A stretch of DNA of 54,940 nucleotides from Longimicrobium sp. (GTDB taxonomy: Bacteria > Gemmatimonadota > Gemmatimonadetes > Longimicrobiales > Longimicrobiaceae): NCBI GenBank assembly GCA_036389795.1, contig DASVWD010000189.1:1-54940 (forward strand). The letters run 5' to 3'. The translations under genes were made by a program, and so were the position numbers. Each line of letters begins with the position of its first letter. The first letter of the stretch is position 1. The notes beneath the pieces are model-generated. The model saw nothing but the letters and a program-made list of their open reading frames with translations, was not told the origin of the DNA and did not search any database. This document shows positions 26,033 through 33,734 of this stretch, in pieces.

Positions 26033-28812
26033 GGCTGCCGTCGGTTGACCGCCCGCGCCGGCTGCTGGCGCCGGAGGTGATCCAGAGCTCGGCGCTGGAC
26101 TGCGGGCCGGCGGCGCTGGCCGCGCTGGCGGCGGGCTTCGGCATCCCCGCCGGCTACGGCCGCCTGCGCGAGGCCTGCCAGACGGACGTCGACGGTACGT
26201 CGATCGACTCGGTCGAAGTCGTGGCCCGCCAGCTCGGGATCGACGCGGAGCAGGTGATGCTCCCGGCCGACCACCTCCTCCTCCCCGAGGCGAACGCGCT
26301 CCCCGCCATCGTCGTCGTCCGCAACCCCGGGGGGACCACGCACTTCGTCGTCGCCTGGCGGGCGCACGGGCGGGTGGTGCAGGTGATGGACCCCGCGGTG
26401 GGCCGGCGCTTCCACTCCCGCGCGAAGTTCGTCTCCGACCTCTACATCCACGCGCTCCCCGTCCCCGCCGCCGCCTGGAAGGAGTGGGCGCGCGGCGACG
26501 AGTGCACCGCCGCGCTCCGGGCCCGCCTGGCGCGCCTGGGGTTGCGGCGCGAGGCGGAGTCGCTCCTCGCCGAGGCCGCCGGCGGTCCGTGCTGGCGCGG
26601 GATGGCGACGCTGGACGCGGCGGTGCGGCTCACGGCGTCGCTCGCGGCGGGGGGCGCGCTCGCACGGGGGGCGCAGGCGGGGCGGGCGCTGCGCACGCTG
26701 GTGGACGACGCGCTGGCGCTACCGGAGGGGGAGGAGACGGAGGTCGTCCCCGCCGCCTACTGGATGGTGCGCCCCCACCCGCCGGGTCAGGACGGCGAGG
26801 AGCGGCTGCTGCTGCGCGGCGCCGTGCTCGTCCGCGCCAGGAGGCTCGTCGACCGGGAGAAGGCGGCCGCCTCGGGCGCCGAGCTGCCGGAGCCGTCGCG
26901 CGAGGTGCGGGCGGCGCTCGAGGAGCCGCGGACCAGCCCGGGACGGCGGCTCCTCGGCTTCCTGCGCGAGGACGGCGCGCTCGCCCCGGCGGTGCTCGCC
27001 GCGGCGCTGGCGGCGTCCGCGCTCGGCGTCGTGCTGGAGGCGCTCGTCTTCCGCGGGCTGCTGGACGCCGGGCGCGAGCTGGGGACGCCGCTGGCGCGCG
27101 GGGCGGTGTTCGCGGCGGCGGTCTTCCTCTCCCTCGTCCTCCTGCTGCTGGACTGGAGCGGCGCCCAGGGGCTCCGGCGCGCGGGGCGGCACCTGGAGGC
27201 GCGGCTGCGGGTGGCGTTCCTGGCGAAGCTGCCGCGCCTGGGCGACCGCTACTTCCACAGCCGCCTCACCAGCGACATGGCCGAGCGCGGGCACGCCGTC
27301 CACGCCCTCCGCTCGCTCCCCGACCTGGCCGGGCGCATCGTCCGCACGGCGTGCGAGCTGGCGCTCACCACGGGGGCGATCGTCTGGCTGGACCCGCGCA
27401 GCGCCGTCCCCGCTCTCATTGGTGTCCTCATCGCGCTCGCCGTCCCCTTCGCGCTGCACGGCTTCGTGGCCGAGCGCGACCTGCGCGTGCGCAGCCACCT
27501 GGGGGCGCTCAGCCGCTTCTACCTGGACGCGCTGCTGGGGCTCACGCCGGTGCGGGCGCACGGCGCCGAGCGCGCCGTCCGCCGCGAGCACGAGATGCTG
27601 GTGACGGAGTGGGCGCGCGCCAGCCTGGGCCTCTTCCGCGCGCTGGCCGCCGCGGGGGCCGTCACCGCGGCGGCGGGCTTCGGCGCGGCGGCGTGGATCG
27701 TCCTGGCGCACGCGGCGCGCGAGGGGGCCTCGGCGGAGCTGCTCCTGCTGGCGTACTGGGCGCTCTCCATCCCCGTCCTGGGCCAGGCGCTGGGCCTGCT
27801 GGCGCGCCAGTACCCGATGTACCGCAACGTCGCGCACCGGCTGTTCGAGCCGATCGATGCTCCTGAGGAGAAGTGCGTGAGTGCGGAAGTGCGTGAGTGC
27901 GTTAGTGCGAAAGTGCGAGAGTGCGAAAGTGCGAAAGTGGGGGATGGCGATGCGCCTCGGCCCACCGTGCCGTTGCGCACTCACGCACTCACGCACTCAC
28001 GCACTGGGGTTGAAGTTGAAATGCGCGGGGTGCGGGTCGAGGCGGCGGGGACCATCATCCTGCACGACGTCGATCTCACGATCCCGGCGGGGAGCCACGT
28101 GGCCATTGTCGGGGCGAGCGGGGCGGGGAAGTCGAGCCTGGTGGGGCTGCTGCTCGGGTGGCACCGGCCGGCGCGCGGCGTCGTCATCGTCGACGGCGAG
28201 GAGCTCGACGCGGAGACGCTGGCGCGGCTCAGGGCGGAGACGGCGTGGGTGGACCCGGCGGTGCGGCTCTGGAACCGGCCGCTGGCGGAGAACCTCCGCT
28301 ACGGCGCGCCGGCGGGGTCGCTGCACCGCGTGGGCGCCGCCGTGGACGCGGCGGACCTGCGCGGCGTGGTCCAGCGCCTCCCGGCCGGGCTGCAGACGCC
28401 GCTCGGCGAGGGCGGCGGGCTCGTCTCCGGCGGCGAGGGGCAGCGGGTGCGCTTCGCCCGCGCGCTGCTGCGCCGGGACGCCCGCCTGGCGATCCTGGAC
28501 GAGCCGTTCCGCGGGCTGGACCGCGAGCGGCGGCGCGCGCTGCTGGCCCGGGCGCGCCGGGCCTGGCGCGGCGCCACCCTCCTCTGCGTCACCCACGACG
28601 TGGGCGAGACGGCGCGCTTCGACCGCGTGCTGGTGATGGAGGACGGGCGGGTGGTGGAGGACGGCGCCCCCGCCGACCTGGCCGCGCTCCCCTGCTCGCG
28701 CTACCGCGGGCTGCTCGACGCCGACGCCGAGGTGCGCGAACGGCTCTGGTCCGCCGCGCGCTGGCGCCGCCTGGTGCTGGCGGACGGCACGCTGCGCGAG
28801 GAGGACCGGTGA
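26029..28812 (+). CDS. C39 peptidase-containing ABC exporter
   Basis: 927 residues from GTG 26029. The N-terminal C39 protease has a complete catalytic set: C25 in SSALDCGPAALA, H105 in GGTTHFVVAW and D121 in QVMDPAVG. Such domains cut leader peptides after Gly-Gly, Gly-Ala or similar. A roughly 190-residue spacer follows, then the six-helix membrane domain (about 330-610), then an ATPase with Walker A GASGAGKSS, signature LVSGGEGQRVRFARAL, Walker B LAILDEPFRGLD and H-loop VTHD. Residues 615-660, between the membrane and ATPase domains, are encoded by an inserted palindromic repeat. The natural substrates are probably the short peptides encoded from 31153 onwards. Confidence 0.92.
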   Translation: MRLPSVDRPRRLLAPEVIQSSALDCGPAALAALAAGFGIPAGYGRLREACQTDVDGTSIDSVEVVARQLGIDAEQVMLPADHLLLPEANALPAIVVVRNPGGTTHFVVAWRAHGRVVQVMDPAVGRRFHSRAKFVSDLYIHALPVPAAAWKEWARGDECTAALRARLARLGLRREAESLLAEAAGGPCWRGMATLDAAVRLTASLAAGGALARGAQAGRALRTLVDDALALPEGEETEVVPAAYWMVRPHPPGQDGEERLLLRGAVLVRARRLVDREKAAASGAELPEPSREVRAALEEPRTSPGRRLLGFLREDGALAPAVLAAALAASALGVVLEALVFRGLLDAGRELGTPLARGAVFAAAVFLSLVLLLLDWSGAQGLRRAGRHLEARLRVAFLAKLPRLGDRYFHSRLTSDMAERGHAVHALRSLPDLAGRIVRTACELALTTGAIVWLDPRSAVPALIGVLIALAVPFALHGFVAERDLRVRSHLGALSRFYLDALLGLTPVRAHGAERAVRREHEMLVTEWARASLGLFRALAAAGAVTAAAGFGAAAWIVLAHAAREGASAELLLLAYWALSIPVLGQALGLLARQYPMYRNVAHRLFEPIDAPEEKCVSAEVRECVSAKVRECESAKVGDGDAPRPTVPLRTHALTHSRTGVEVEMRGVRVEAAGTIILHDVDLTIPAGSHVAIVGASGAGKSSLVGLLLGWHRPARGVVIVDGEELDAETLARLRAETAWVDPAVRLWNRPLAENLRYGAPAGSLHRVGAAVDAADLRGVVQRLPAGLQTPLGEGGGLVSGGEGQRVRFARALLRRDARLAILDEPFRGLDRERRRALLARARRAWRGATLLCVTHDVGETARFDRVLVMEDGRVVEDGAPADLAALPCSRYRGLLDADAEVRERLWSAARWRRLVLADGTLREEDR
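27871..28006. repeat. Family B palindrome inside the C39 transporter gene
   Basis: GAAGTGCGTGAGTGC-type words on the left and CACGCACTCACGCACTCACG on the right flank a short centre, the same architecture as the intergenic copies. The reading frame runs straight through it, adding about 45 residues (KCVSAEVRECVSAKVREC on the left arm, RTHALTHSRT on the right). Confidence 0.85.
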
Positions 28813-30944
28813 GCGCCGCCGCGCGTCTGGCCTGGGAGCCCGCCGCGCTCGCCGAGGCGCTGCCGCTCCTCCTGCGCGGCGCCGGGCTCGCCGCGGACGC
28901 GCCCGCCACGCTCCCCCCGCCGCCCGCAGCCGGCGCCTCCGCGCACGAGGTGGAGCGCTGGCTCTCCGCCGCCGTCGAGCCGCTGGGGCTGGAGGCGGAG
29001 CCGGTGGACAGCGCCTACGCCGAGGTGGAGGGGATGCTCGCCGGCTGCGCGCCCGCCCTCCTGCACGTCCCGTCGGGGGAGGGGGAGCGCTACCTCGCCG
29101 TCGCCCGCGGCGGGCAGCGGGAGGTGCGCGTGCTCGCCCCCACGCGGCGCGTCGAAGCGCTCCCCGTCGCGGAGCTGCGGGCGGCGGTGTGCGGGCCGAT
29201 CGAGCGGCCGCTGGCGGAGGGAGTCGACCGGGTGCTGGCGCGCGCGGGCGTCCCCGCGCGGCGGCGGGAGCGGGCGCGGGCGGCGCTGCTGGCGGAGCGG
29301 CTGGGCGCGCGGCGGGTGGGCGGCTGCTGGCTGCTGCGCCCGCGGCCCGGCGCTCCGCTGGCGCGGCAGGCGGCGGAGGGCGGGCTCGGAGGGCTGCTGG
29401 CGCGGCTGGTGGCGGCGCACGCGGCGGAGTACGCGCTCTGGCTCGCCGCCTGGGCGCTGATCGGCGCGGGGGCGCTGTCGGGGCGCATCGACCGCGGCTG
29501 GCTGGCCGGGTGGGTGCTGGTGCTGGCGGCGGCGGTGCCGCTGCGGGCGCTCTCCACCTGGTGGCAGGGGCTCCTGTCGGCGCGCGCGGGCGTGCTGTTG
29601 AAGCGGCGCCTGCTGGACGGCGCGCTCCGGCTGCGGCCGGACGAGATCCGCCACCAGGGCGCGGGCCAGCTCCTGGGGCGCGTGGTGGAGTCGGAGGCGG
29701 TGGAGGCGCTGGCGCTCTCCGGCGGCTTCGCGGCGGTGCTGGGCGCCATCGAGCTGGCGGCGGCGCTCTTCGTCCTGGCGGCGGGCGCGGGCGGGTGGCC
29801 GCACGCGCTGCTGCTCCTGGCCTGGCTGGGCGTGGTGGGCGCGCTGGCGTGGCGCTACCACCGCGTGCGCAGGCGGTGGACGGGGGCGCGGCTGGAGATG
29901 ACGCACGACCTGGTGGAGCGGATGGTGGGCTACCGCACCCGGCTGGCGCAGGAGGAGCCGGAGCGCTGGCACGATGCCGAGGAGGAGCAGCTCGACCGCT
30001 ACCTGGACCGCTCGGCGCGGATGGACGGCGCCGCCGCGCGGCTCTCCTCGCTCGCCGGGCGCGGGTGGCTGGCGGTGGGGCTGCTGGGGCTGGCGCCGGC
30101 GTTCGCGCGCGGGGGCGGCGGCGCGGCGGAGATCGCGGTGGCGCTCGGCGGCGTGCTGCTGGCCTGGCAGTCGCTCGCCCGCCTGGCCCCGGCGCTGGCG
30201 CAGCTCCCCGATGCGGCCATCGCCTGGGAGCGCGTGGGCGAGCTGTTCCGCGCCGCCGCGCGCACGGAGCCGGTGGGCGCCTGGGAGGCGCGGGCCATGC
30301 CCGGCGCATCGTCGTCTCACGAAGACGAGGCGGCGCCGGTGCTGGAGGCGGCGGGGCTCGGCTTCCGGCACGGCGGGCGGGGGGCGCCGGTGTTCGAGGA
30401 GGTGGCGGTGCGCGTCGTGCGCGGGGACCGCGTGCTGCTGGAGGGCCCGTCGGGCGCCGGGAAGTCGACGCTGGCCTCGCTGCTCGCCGGGCTGCGCGAG
30501 CCGGAAGCGGGGTCGCTGCTGCTGGGCGGGCTCGACCGCTGGACGGTGGGCGCGGCCGAGTGGCGCCGCCGGGTGGCCGCCGCGCCGCAGTTCCACGAGA
30601 ACCACGTCCTCACCGAGACCTTCGCCTTCAACCTGCTGATGGGCCGCGGCTGGCCGCCCTCGCCCGACGACCTGGAGGCGGCGGAGGAGCTCTGCCGCGC
30701 GCTGGGCCTGGGCGAGCTGCTGGACCGCATGCCCGCGGGGCTCATGCAGATGGTGGGCGACGGCGGATGGCAGCTCTCGCACGGGGAGAAGAGCCGCCTC
30801 TTCCTGGCCCGCGCGCTCCTGCAGGGCGGCGACGTGGTGGTGCTCGACGAGAGCTTCGCCGCGCTCGACCCCGGGAACCTCGCCCGCTGCCTGCGCGTGG
30901 CCGTCGAGCGCGCGCCGTCGCTGCTGGTCATCGCCCACCCGTAA
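28809..30944 (+). CDS. Second exporter ABC transporter with a degenerate C39-like domain
   Basis: 711 residues from GTG 28809, overlapping the previous stop by 4 bases. The first 170 residues look like a C39 domain that has lost catalysis: APALLHVPSGEGERYLAVARG stands where the His strand should be and VRVLAPTRRVE replaces the Asp motif. A membrane domain (about 195-470) and an ATPase follow: Walker A GPSGAGKST, an off-consensus signature LSHGEKSRLFLARAL, and Walker B VVVLDESFAALD. The protein ends right after the H-loop (LLVIAHP), shorter than usual. It probably pairs with the C39 transporter, as the two ABC proteins of NHLM-type loci do. Confidence 0.85.
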   Translation: MSAAARLAWEPAALAEALPLLLRGAGLAADAPATLPPPPAAGASAHEVERWLSAAVEPLGLEAEPVDSAYAEVEGMLAGCAPALLHVPSGEGERYLAVARGGQREVRVLAPTRRVEALPVAELRAAVCGPIERPLAEGVDRVLARAGVPARRRERARAALLAERLGARRVGGCWLLRPRPGAPLARQAAEGGLGGLLARLVAAHAAEYALWLAAWALIGAGALSGRIDRGWLAGWVLVLAAAVPLRALSTWWQGLLSARAGVLLKRRLLDGALRLRPDEIRHQGAGQLLGRVVESEAVEALALSGGFAAVLGAIELAAALFVLAAGAGGWPHALLLLAWLGVVGALAWRYHRVRRRWTGARLEMTHDLVERMVGYRTRLAQEEPERWHDAEEEQLDRYLDRSARMDGAAARLSSLAGRGWLAVGLLGLAPAFARGGGGAAEIAVALGGVLLAWQSLARLAPALAQLPDAAIAWERVGELFRAAARTEPVGAWEARAMPGASSSHEDEAAPVLEAAGLGFRHGGRGAPVFEEVAVRVVRGDRVLLEGPSGAGKSTLASLLAGLREPEAGSLLLGGLDRWTVGAAEWRRRVAAAPQFHENHVLTETFAFNLLMGRGWPPSPDDLEAAEELCRALGLGELLDRMPAGLMQMVGDGGWQLSHGEKSRLFLARALLQGGDVVVLDESFAALDPGNLARCLRVAVERAPSLLVIAHP

Positions 30945-31152
30945 CCATTCGTCGCGACAGCGCTTGGGCCGCCTGTCGGATCGTCCCGCATCTCCCCGCC
31001 ACGTCCCTCCTTACGGCGCTTCGGACCATCGCCGTTCATCCCCCGCTTCCGCCTGGCGATCTTTCCTCTGGCGGCGCGCACCTCCGCGCGCCGCGGGCTT
31101 CGTCCACCGGAGCCTGAGACCACCACGCCGCACTCCAGGAAGGGAGGCTCCG

Positions 31153-31212
31153 ATGCACGCACGGACCAGCCTCCGCGCCGGCTCCCGCGGCACCATGGAC
31201 CCGAACGGCTGA
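31153..31212 (+). CDS. Array peptide 1
   Basis: Encodes MHARTSLRAGSRGTMDPNG (19 residues). GGAAGGGAGG lies upstream of the ATG. Residues 11-13 are S-R-G where most copies have x-G-x, and M replaces the hydrophobic I15. Confidence 0.7.
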   Translation: MHARTSLRAGSRGTMDPNG

Positions 31213-31224
31213 AAGAGGATCACG

Positions 31225-31290
31225 ATGAAGACGTCCACGACGCTCAGGGCCGGCTTCGGGCCCCGCATCGACGGCAACGGCGCACCCTGA
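31225..31290 (+). CDS. Array peptide 2
   Basis: Encodes MKTSTTLRAGFGPRIDGNG followed by the tail AP. Preceded by AAGAGGA. G17 replaces the usual proline. Confidence 0.72.
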   Translation: MKTSTTLRAGFGPRIDGNGAP

Positions 31291-31303
31291 AGAGGAGACC
31301 ATC

Positions 31304-31378
31304 ATGCACACGCGGACGAGCGTCCTCGCCGGCAGTCGCGGCGGGATGACCCGAACGGCTGAAAGGCGGCCGCGATGA
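31304..31378 (+). pseudogene. Array peptide 3, frameshifted copy
   Basis: Starts MHTRTSVLAGSRGGM, then one base is missing from the ATGGACCCGAACGGCTGA ending, so translation continues as TRTAERRPR and stops in the ATGA of the next copy. A preceding AGAGGAGA is intact. Confidence 0.65.
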
Positions 31379-31440
31379 AGACGAACACGACGGTCAGGGC
31401 CGGGGCCGGGATGGACATCGACGGCAACGGCGCGCCCTGA
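31375..31440 (+). CDS. Array peptide 4
   Basis: Encodes MKTNTTVRAGAGMDIDGNG plus tail AP. Its ATG overlaps the shifted stop of copy 3. Very close to copy 2 in sequence, suggesting a recent duplication. Confidence 0.7.
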   Translation: MKTNTTVRAGAGMDIDGNGAP

Positions 31441-31465
31441 CGACTTCCGCACCGGGAGGTGGACG

Positions 31466-31531
31466 ATGGACACACGGACGGGAATCCGGGCGGGCGAGGG
31501 CTGGCTGATCGACCCCAACGGCAAACCCTGA
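31466..31531 (+). CDS. Array peptide 5
   Basis: Encodes MDTRTGIRAGEGWLIDPNG plus tail KP. GGGAGG sits 7 bases before the ATG. Confidence 0.72.
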   Translation: MDTRTGIRAGEGWLIDPNGKP

Positions 31532-31545
31532 CGGGGAGACGACCC

Positions 31546-31611
31546 ATGCGCGCAGCTACCGGCACGCGCGCGGGCGAAGGGCCCGGGATCGATCCCCACG
31601 GCGACCCCTGA
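31546..31611 (+). CDS. Array peptide 6
   Basis: Encodes MRAATGTRAGEGPGIDPHG plus tail DP. GGGGAG lies upstream. T7 replaces the usual branched hydrophobic residue. Confidence 0.7.
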   Translation: MRAATGTRAGEGPGIDPHGDP

Positions 31612-31642
31612 CCCGCCTGGCGCGGGAGAAGGAGAACGAGCG

Positions 31643-31708
31643 ATGGACACCACGACGAGCATCCGCGCCGGCGAAGGGGTCCTGATCGACCCCAACGGCA
31701 AACCCTGA
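31643..31708 (+). CDS. Array peptide 7
   Basis: Encodes MDTTTSIRAGEGVLIDPNG plus tail KP, nearly identical to copy 5. GAGAAGGAGAACGAG precedes the ATG. Confidence 0.73.
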   Translation: MDTTTSIRAGEGVLIDPNGKP

Positions 31709-31722
31709 ACAGCGAGGCGACC

Positions 31723-31809
31723 ATGCACGCCGCCACAGGCCTTCGCGCGGGCGAGGGATCGCAGATGGACCCAACGGCTGATCCACCGCGCTTCGGGAGG
31801 ACGAGATGA
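31723..31809 (+). pseudogene. Array peptide 8, frameshifted copy
   Basis: Starts MHAATGLRAGEGSQMDP, but CCCAACGGC has lost one C, so the frame reads on as TADPPRFGRTR to a TGA inside the ATGA of copy 9. The normal end would have been DPNG. Confidence 0.65.
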
Positions 31810-31865
31810 ACACCGCCACCGGCATCCACGCCGGCAAAGGGGTCCTGATCGACCCTAACGGCTGA
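31806..31865 (+). CDS. Array peptide 9
   Basis: Encodes MNTATGIHAGKGVLIDPNG. H8 replaces arginine. The Shine-Dalgarno GGGAGGACGAG lies within the shifted end of copy 8. Confidence 0.7.
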   Translation: MNTATGIHAGKGVLIDPNG

Positions 31866-31887
31866 GTCCCCAGGACAGAGGCGAACC

Positions 31888-31953
31888 ATGAGCACGCACA
31901 CACACGTCCGCGCCGGCGAGGGGTCGATGATCAACCCCAACGGCGCCCCCTAG
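31888..31953 (+). CDS. Array peptide 10
   Basis: Encodes MSTHTHVRAGEGSMINPNG plus tail AP, ending in TAG. The only copy with N in place of D16. Confidence 0.7.
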   Translation: MSTHTHVRAGEGSMINPNGAP

Positions 31954-32016
31954 CCCGCCGCGGCTTCGGAGATCCCTTCGACGCCCGTAGCCGCTCGGGC
32001 AAGAGAGGAGAGCGAG

Positions 32017-32076
32017 ATGAGCACCACGACGAGCATCCGCGCGGGACTCGGTCCCTGCATCGACCCCGACGGTTGA
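32017..32076 (+). CDS. Array peptide 11
   Basis: Encodes MSTTTSIRAGLGPCIDPDG. AGAGAGGAGAGCGAG precedes the ATG. It carries a cysteine at position 14, next to the conserved I15-D16. Confidence 0.72.
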   Translation: MSTTTSIRAGLGPCIDPDG

Positions 32077-32108
32077 AGCGCCTTCCACTTCGACCAGGAG
32101 AAACAGCC

Positions 32109-32174
32109 ATGCGGACGAGCACCCACGTGAGGGCCGGCACCGGCGTTCGCATCGATCCCAACGGCGCACCCTGA
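32109..32174 (+). CDS. Array peptide 12
   Basis: Encodes MRTSTHVRAGTGVRIDPNG plus tail AP. CAGGAGAAA lies upstream. Confidence 0.72.
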   Translation: MRTSTHVRAGTGVRIDPNGAP

Positions 32175-32195
32175 CGCACACCAGGCGAGGCAGCG

Positions 32196-32261
32196 ATGAA
32201 CACCCCCACCGGACTGCACGCGGGGCAGGGGTTCGGCGTCGATCCGAACGGCGCACCCTGA
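32196..32261 (+). CDS. Array peptide 13
   Basis: Encodes MNTPTGLHAGQGFGVDPNG plus tail AP. The upstream region CAGGCGAGGCAGCG is shared with copy 14. Confidence 0.7.
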   Translation: MNTPTGLHAGQGFGVDPNGAP

Positions 32262-32284
32262 CGCACACAGCTGACGAGGCAGCG

Positions 32285-32344
32285 ATGAAAACGACCACCA
32301 GCCTTCAGGCGGGGAAGGGTCTCGGCGCCGATCCGAACGGCTGA
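32285..32344 (+). CDS. Array peptide 14
   Basis: Encodes MKTTTSLQAGKGLGADPNG. Q8 and A15 are unusual substitutions in otherwise conserved positions. Confidence 0.7.
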   Translation: MKTTTSLQAGKGLGADPNG

Positions 32345-32374
32345 GCGCCTCCCCTCACGACGAGGGAAAACGAG

Positions 32375-32434
32375 ATGAACACCACCACCGCCATCCACGC
32401 GGGGCGAGGCTTCGGCATCGACCCGAACGGCTGA
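32375..32434 (+). CDS. Array peptide 15, last of array 1a
   Basis: Encodes MNTTTAIHAGRGFGIDPNG. GAGGGAAAACGAG precedes the ATG. A terminator begins 16 bases after its stop. Confidence 0.72.
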   Translation: MNTTTAIHAGRGFGIDPNG

Positions 32435-32449
32435 TCGACGACGCAGCCG

Positions 32450-32482
32450 ACCGCGGCGCCCACCCGGGCGCCGCGGTTTTTC
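32450..32482 (+). terminator. Intrinsic terminator closing array 1a
   Basis: ACCGCGGCGCCC and GGGCGCCGCGGT form a perfect 12-bp stem with a 4-base loop, followed by TTTTTCG. Confidence 0.9.
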
Positions 32483-32719
32483 GTACGTTCTTCACGCCGC
32501 TTTCCATCTCCCTCCAGGCGCGCCGAACGCAATTCAGTGAATGCCCGGGTCGGTCCACCCCGGCCCGCGCCACCTCGTCACACGCGACGCGGAACCTGGT
32601 GTCCACGCATGCAGATTGATGGGCGAAGCAGGCGGAAGCCCTCGCCTGCTCCGCCGGGCCGGGCGCCCCGCCGGCAGCGGACCGGACCGGCAACCCACTT
32701 CAACCACATGGAGCCATCC

Positions 32720-32779
32720 ATGAACGTGACTACCCAGGTACGCGCGGCCGCAAAGGCCATTTGGGACGAGAACGGCTGA
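32720..32779 (+). CDS. Array peptide 16, divergent solitary copy
   Basis: Encodes MNVTTQVRAAAKAIWDENG. It keeps the T-rich start, hydrophobic-R-A at 7-9, D16, N18 and G19, but has A10 instead of G10, K12 and E17. An in-frame ATG at 32708 adds MEPS. It stands alone between two terminators. Confidence 0.65.
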   Translation: MNVTTQVRAAAKAIWDENG

Positions 32780-32790
32780 TCCACGCCGTA

Positions 32791-32826
32791 GGCCGCGGTG
32801 CCCGACCGGGCGCCGTGGCCTTTTTT
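32791..32826 (+). terminator. Intrinsic terminator after peptide 16
   Basis: GGCCGCGGTGCCC pairs with GGGCGCCGTGGCC (two G-T pairs) around GACC, then TTTTTT at 32821-32826. Confidence 0.9.
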
Positions 32827-33005
32827 GCCCACGCACATCCTTCCCCGGCTACCTCTCCGGTCGTCCCCCCGCCGTTACCGCTTGTCTCCTCCCTGTTTGC
32901 GCCCGTACCGCGGTCCTGCCCGGCATGCCCGCCCCGCGTCTATCCATACTGTGCCGCCCGTCGTTCCGATGGGCGGCGGAATCACAGTCCGAACGGAGGT
33001 GGAGC

Positions 33006-33065
33006 GTGAGACTGCAGACCGCCACCAGGGCCGGCGACGGCACCGGCATCGACCCGCACGGCTGA
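33006..33065 (+). CDS. Array peptide 17 (GTG start)
   Basis: From GTG it encodes MRLQTATRAGDGTGIDPHG. ACGGAGGTGGAGC gives a strong ribosome binding site. Confidence 0.7.
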   Translation: MRLQTATRAGDGTGIDPHG

Positions 33066-33086
33066 GCCGATTCGAAGGAGGCTGAG

Positions 33087-33146
33087 ATGAAGATCCTGAG
33101 CACCATCAGCGCCGGCGACGGAGCCGGCCTCGACCCGCACGGCTGA
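33087..33146 (+). CDS. Array peptide 18
   Basis: Encodes MKILSTISAGDGAGLDPHG. GAAGGAGGCTGAG precedes the ATG. S8 replaces arginine. Confidence 0.7.
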   Translation: MKILSTISAGDGAGLDPHG

Positions 33147-33177
33147 GCCGGCGCGGACCACCGGAAGGGAGGGCACG

Positions 33178-33243
33178 ATGCAGATCCGCAGCGCGCTGAA
33201 GGCCGGCGAAGGCGCCGGTCTCGACCCGCACGGCAGCCACTAG
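33178..33243 (+). CDS. Array peptide 19
   Basis: Encodes MQIRSALKAGEGAGLDPHG plus tail SH, stop TAG. GGAAGGGAGGGCACG lies upstream. Confidence 0.7.
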   Translation: MQIRSALKAGEGAGLDPHGSH

Positions 33244-33299
33244 CGCGGCTTCGCGCCACCGTGGCTGACCGATCGAGCTCAGCTCGAACGGAGGAAATC

Positions 33300-33359
33300 A
33301 TGGACGTCGACAGCGGCATCCGGGCCGGTGAGGGAACCGGCATCGACCCGCACGGCTGA
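33300..33359 (+). CDS. Array peptide 20
   Basis: Encodes MDVDSGIRAGEGTGIDPHG. ACGGAGGAAATC precedes the ATG. Confidence 0.72.
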   Translation: MDVDSGIRAGEGTGIDPHG

Positions 33360-33487
33360 CCCGGCATATCAGGAGGACGCGATCATCCAGGCGGTGCTCT
33401 CCCGCACCCTCGACCCGCGTCCGGCTTCACCGGCGGCCCGTGCCCGGCCGCCGCGGGACCGGACCAGCCTCCGGAAAGGAGCGACCG

Positions 33488-33547
33488 ATGCGCGTCCAGA
33501 CCACAGTCGCGGCCGGCGTCGGCTGCGGCATCGACCCCAACGGCTGA
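33488..33547 (+). CDS. Array peptide 21
   Basis: Encodes MRVQTTVAAGVGCGIDPNG, with a cysteine at position 13 and A8 in place of arginine. GGAAAGGAGCGACCG lies upstream. Confidence 0.7.
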   Translation: MRVQTTVAAGVGCGIDPNG

Positions 33548-33610
33548 TCCCGACCCGCCGGCGGCGCACCTCCGCGCCGCCGGCACCCGCCACCCTCTCG
33601 TCAGGCGATG

Positions 33611-33670
33611 ATGAAGACCAGCACGCAGCTCCGGGCCGGCATGGGCCCACGCATCGACGACAACGGCTGA
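33611..33670 (+). CDS. Array peptide 22
   Basis: Encodes MKTSTQLRAGMGPRIDDNG; an ATG at 33608 would add one Met. No strong Shine-Dalgarno sequence. D17 replaces proline. Confidence 0.65.
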   Translation: MKTSTQLRAGMGPRIDDNG

Positions 33671-33734
33671 GCCGACCCCGCTGGCCGCGCACTCCACGCC
33701 GCCGGCCATCCATCCACCCAGCTCGTCGACCACG

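Larger units (their letters stand above)
31153..32434. repeat. Short-peptide gene array 1a (15 tandem copies)
   Basis: Fifteen related mini-genes at a spacing of 71-129 bases, same strand as the exporter and 208 bases after it, closed by an intrinsic terminator at 32450. The units are diverged at the DNA level but keep a gap-free 19-residue register. Individual copies are listed separately. Confidence 0.85.
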
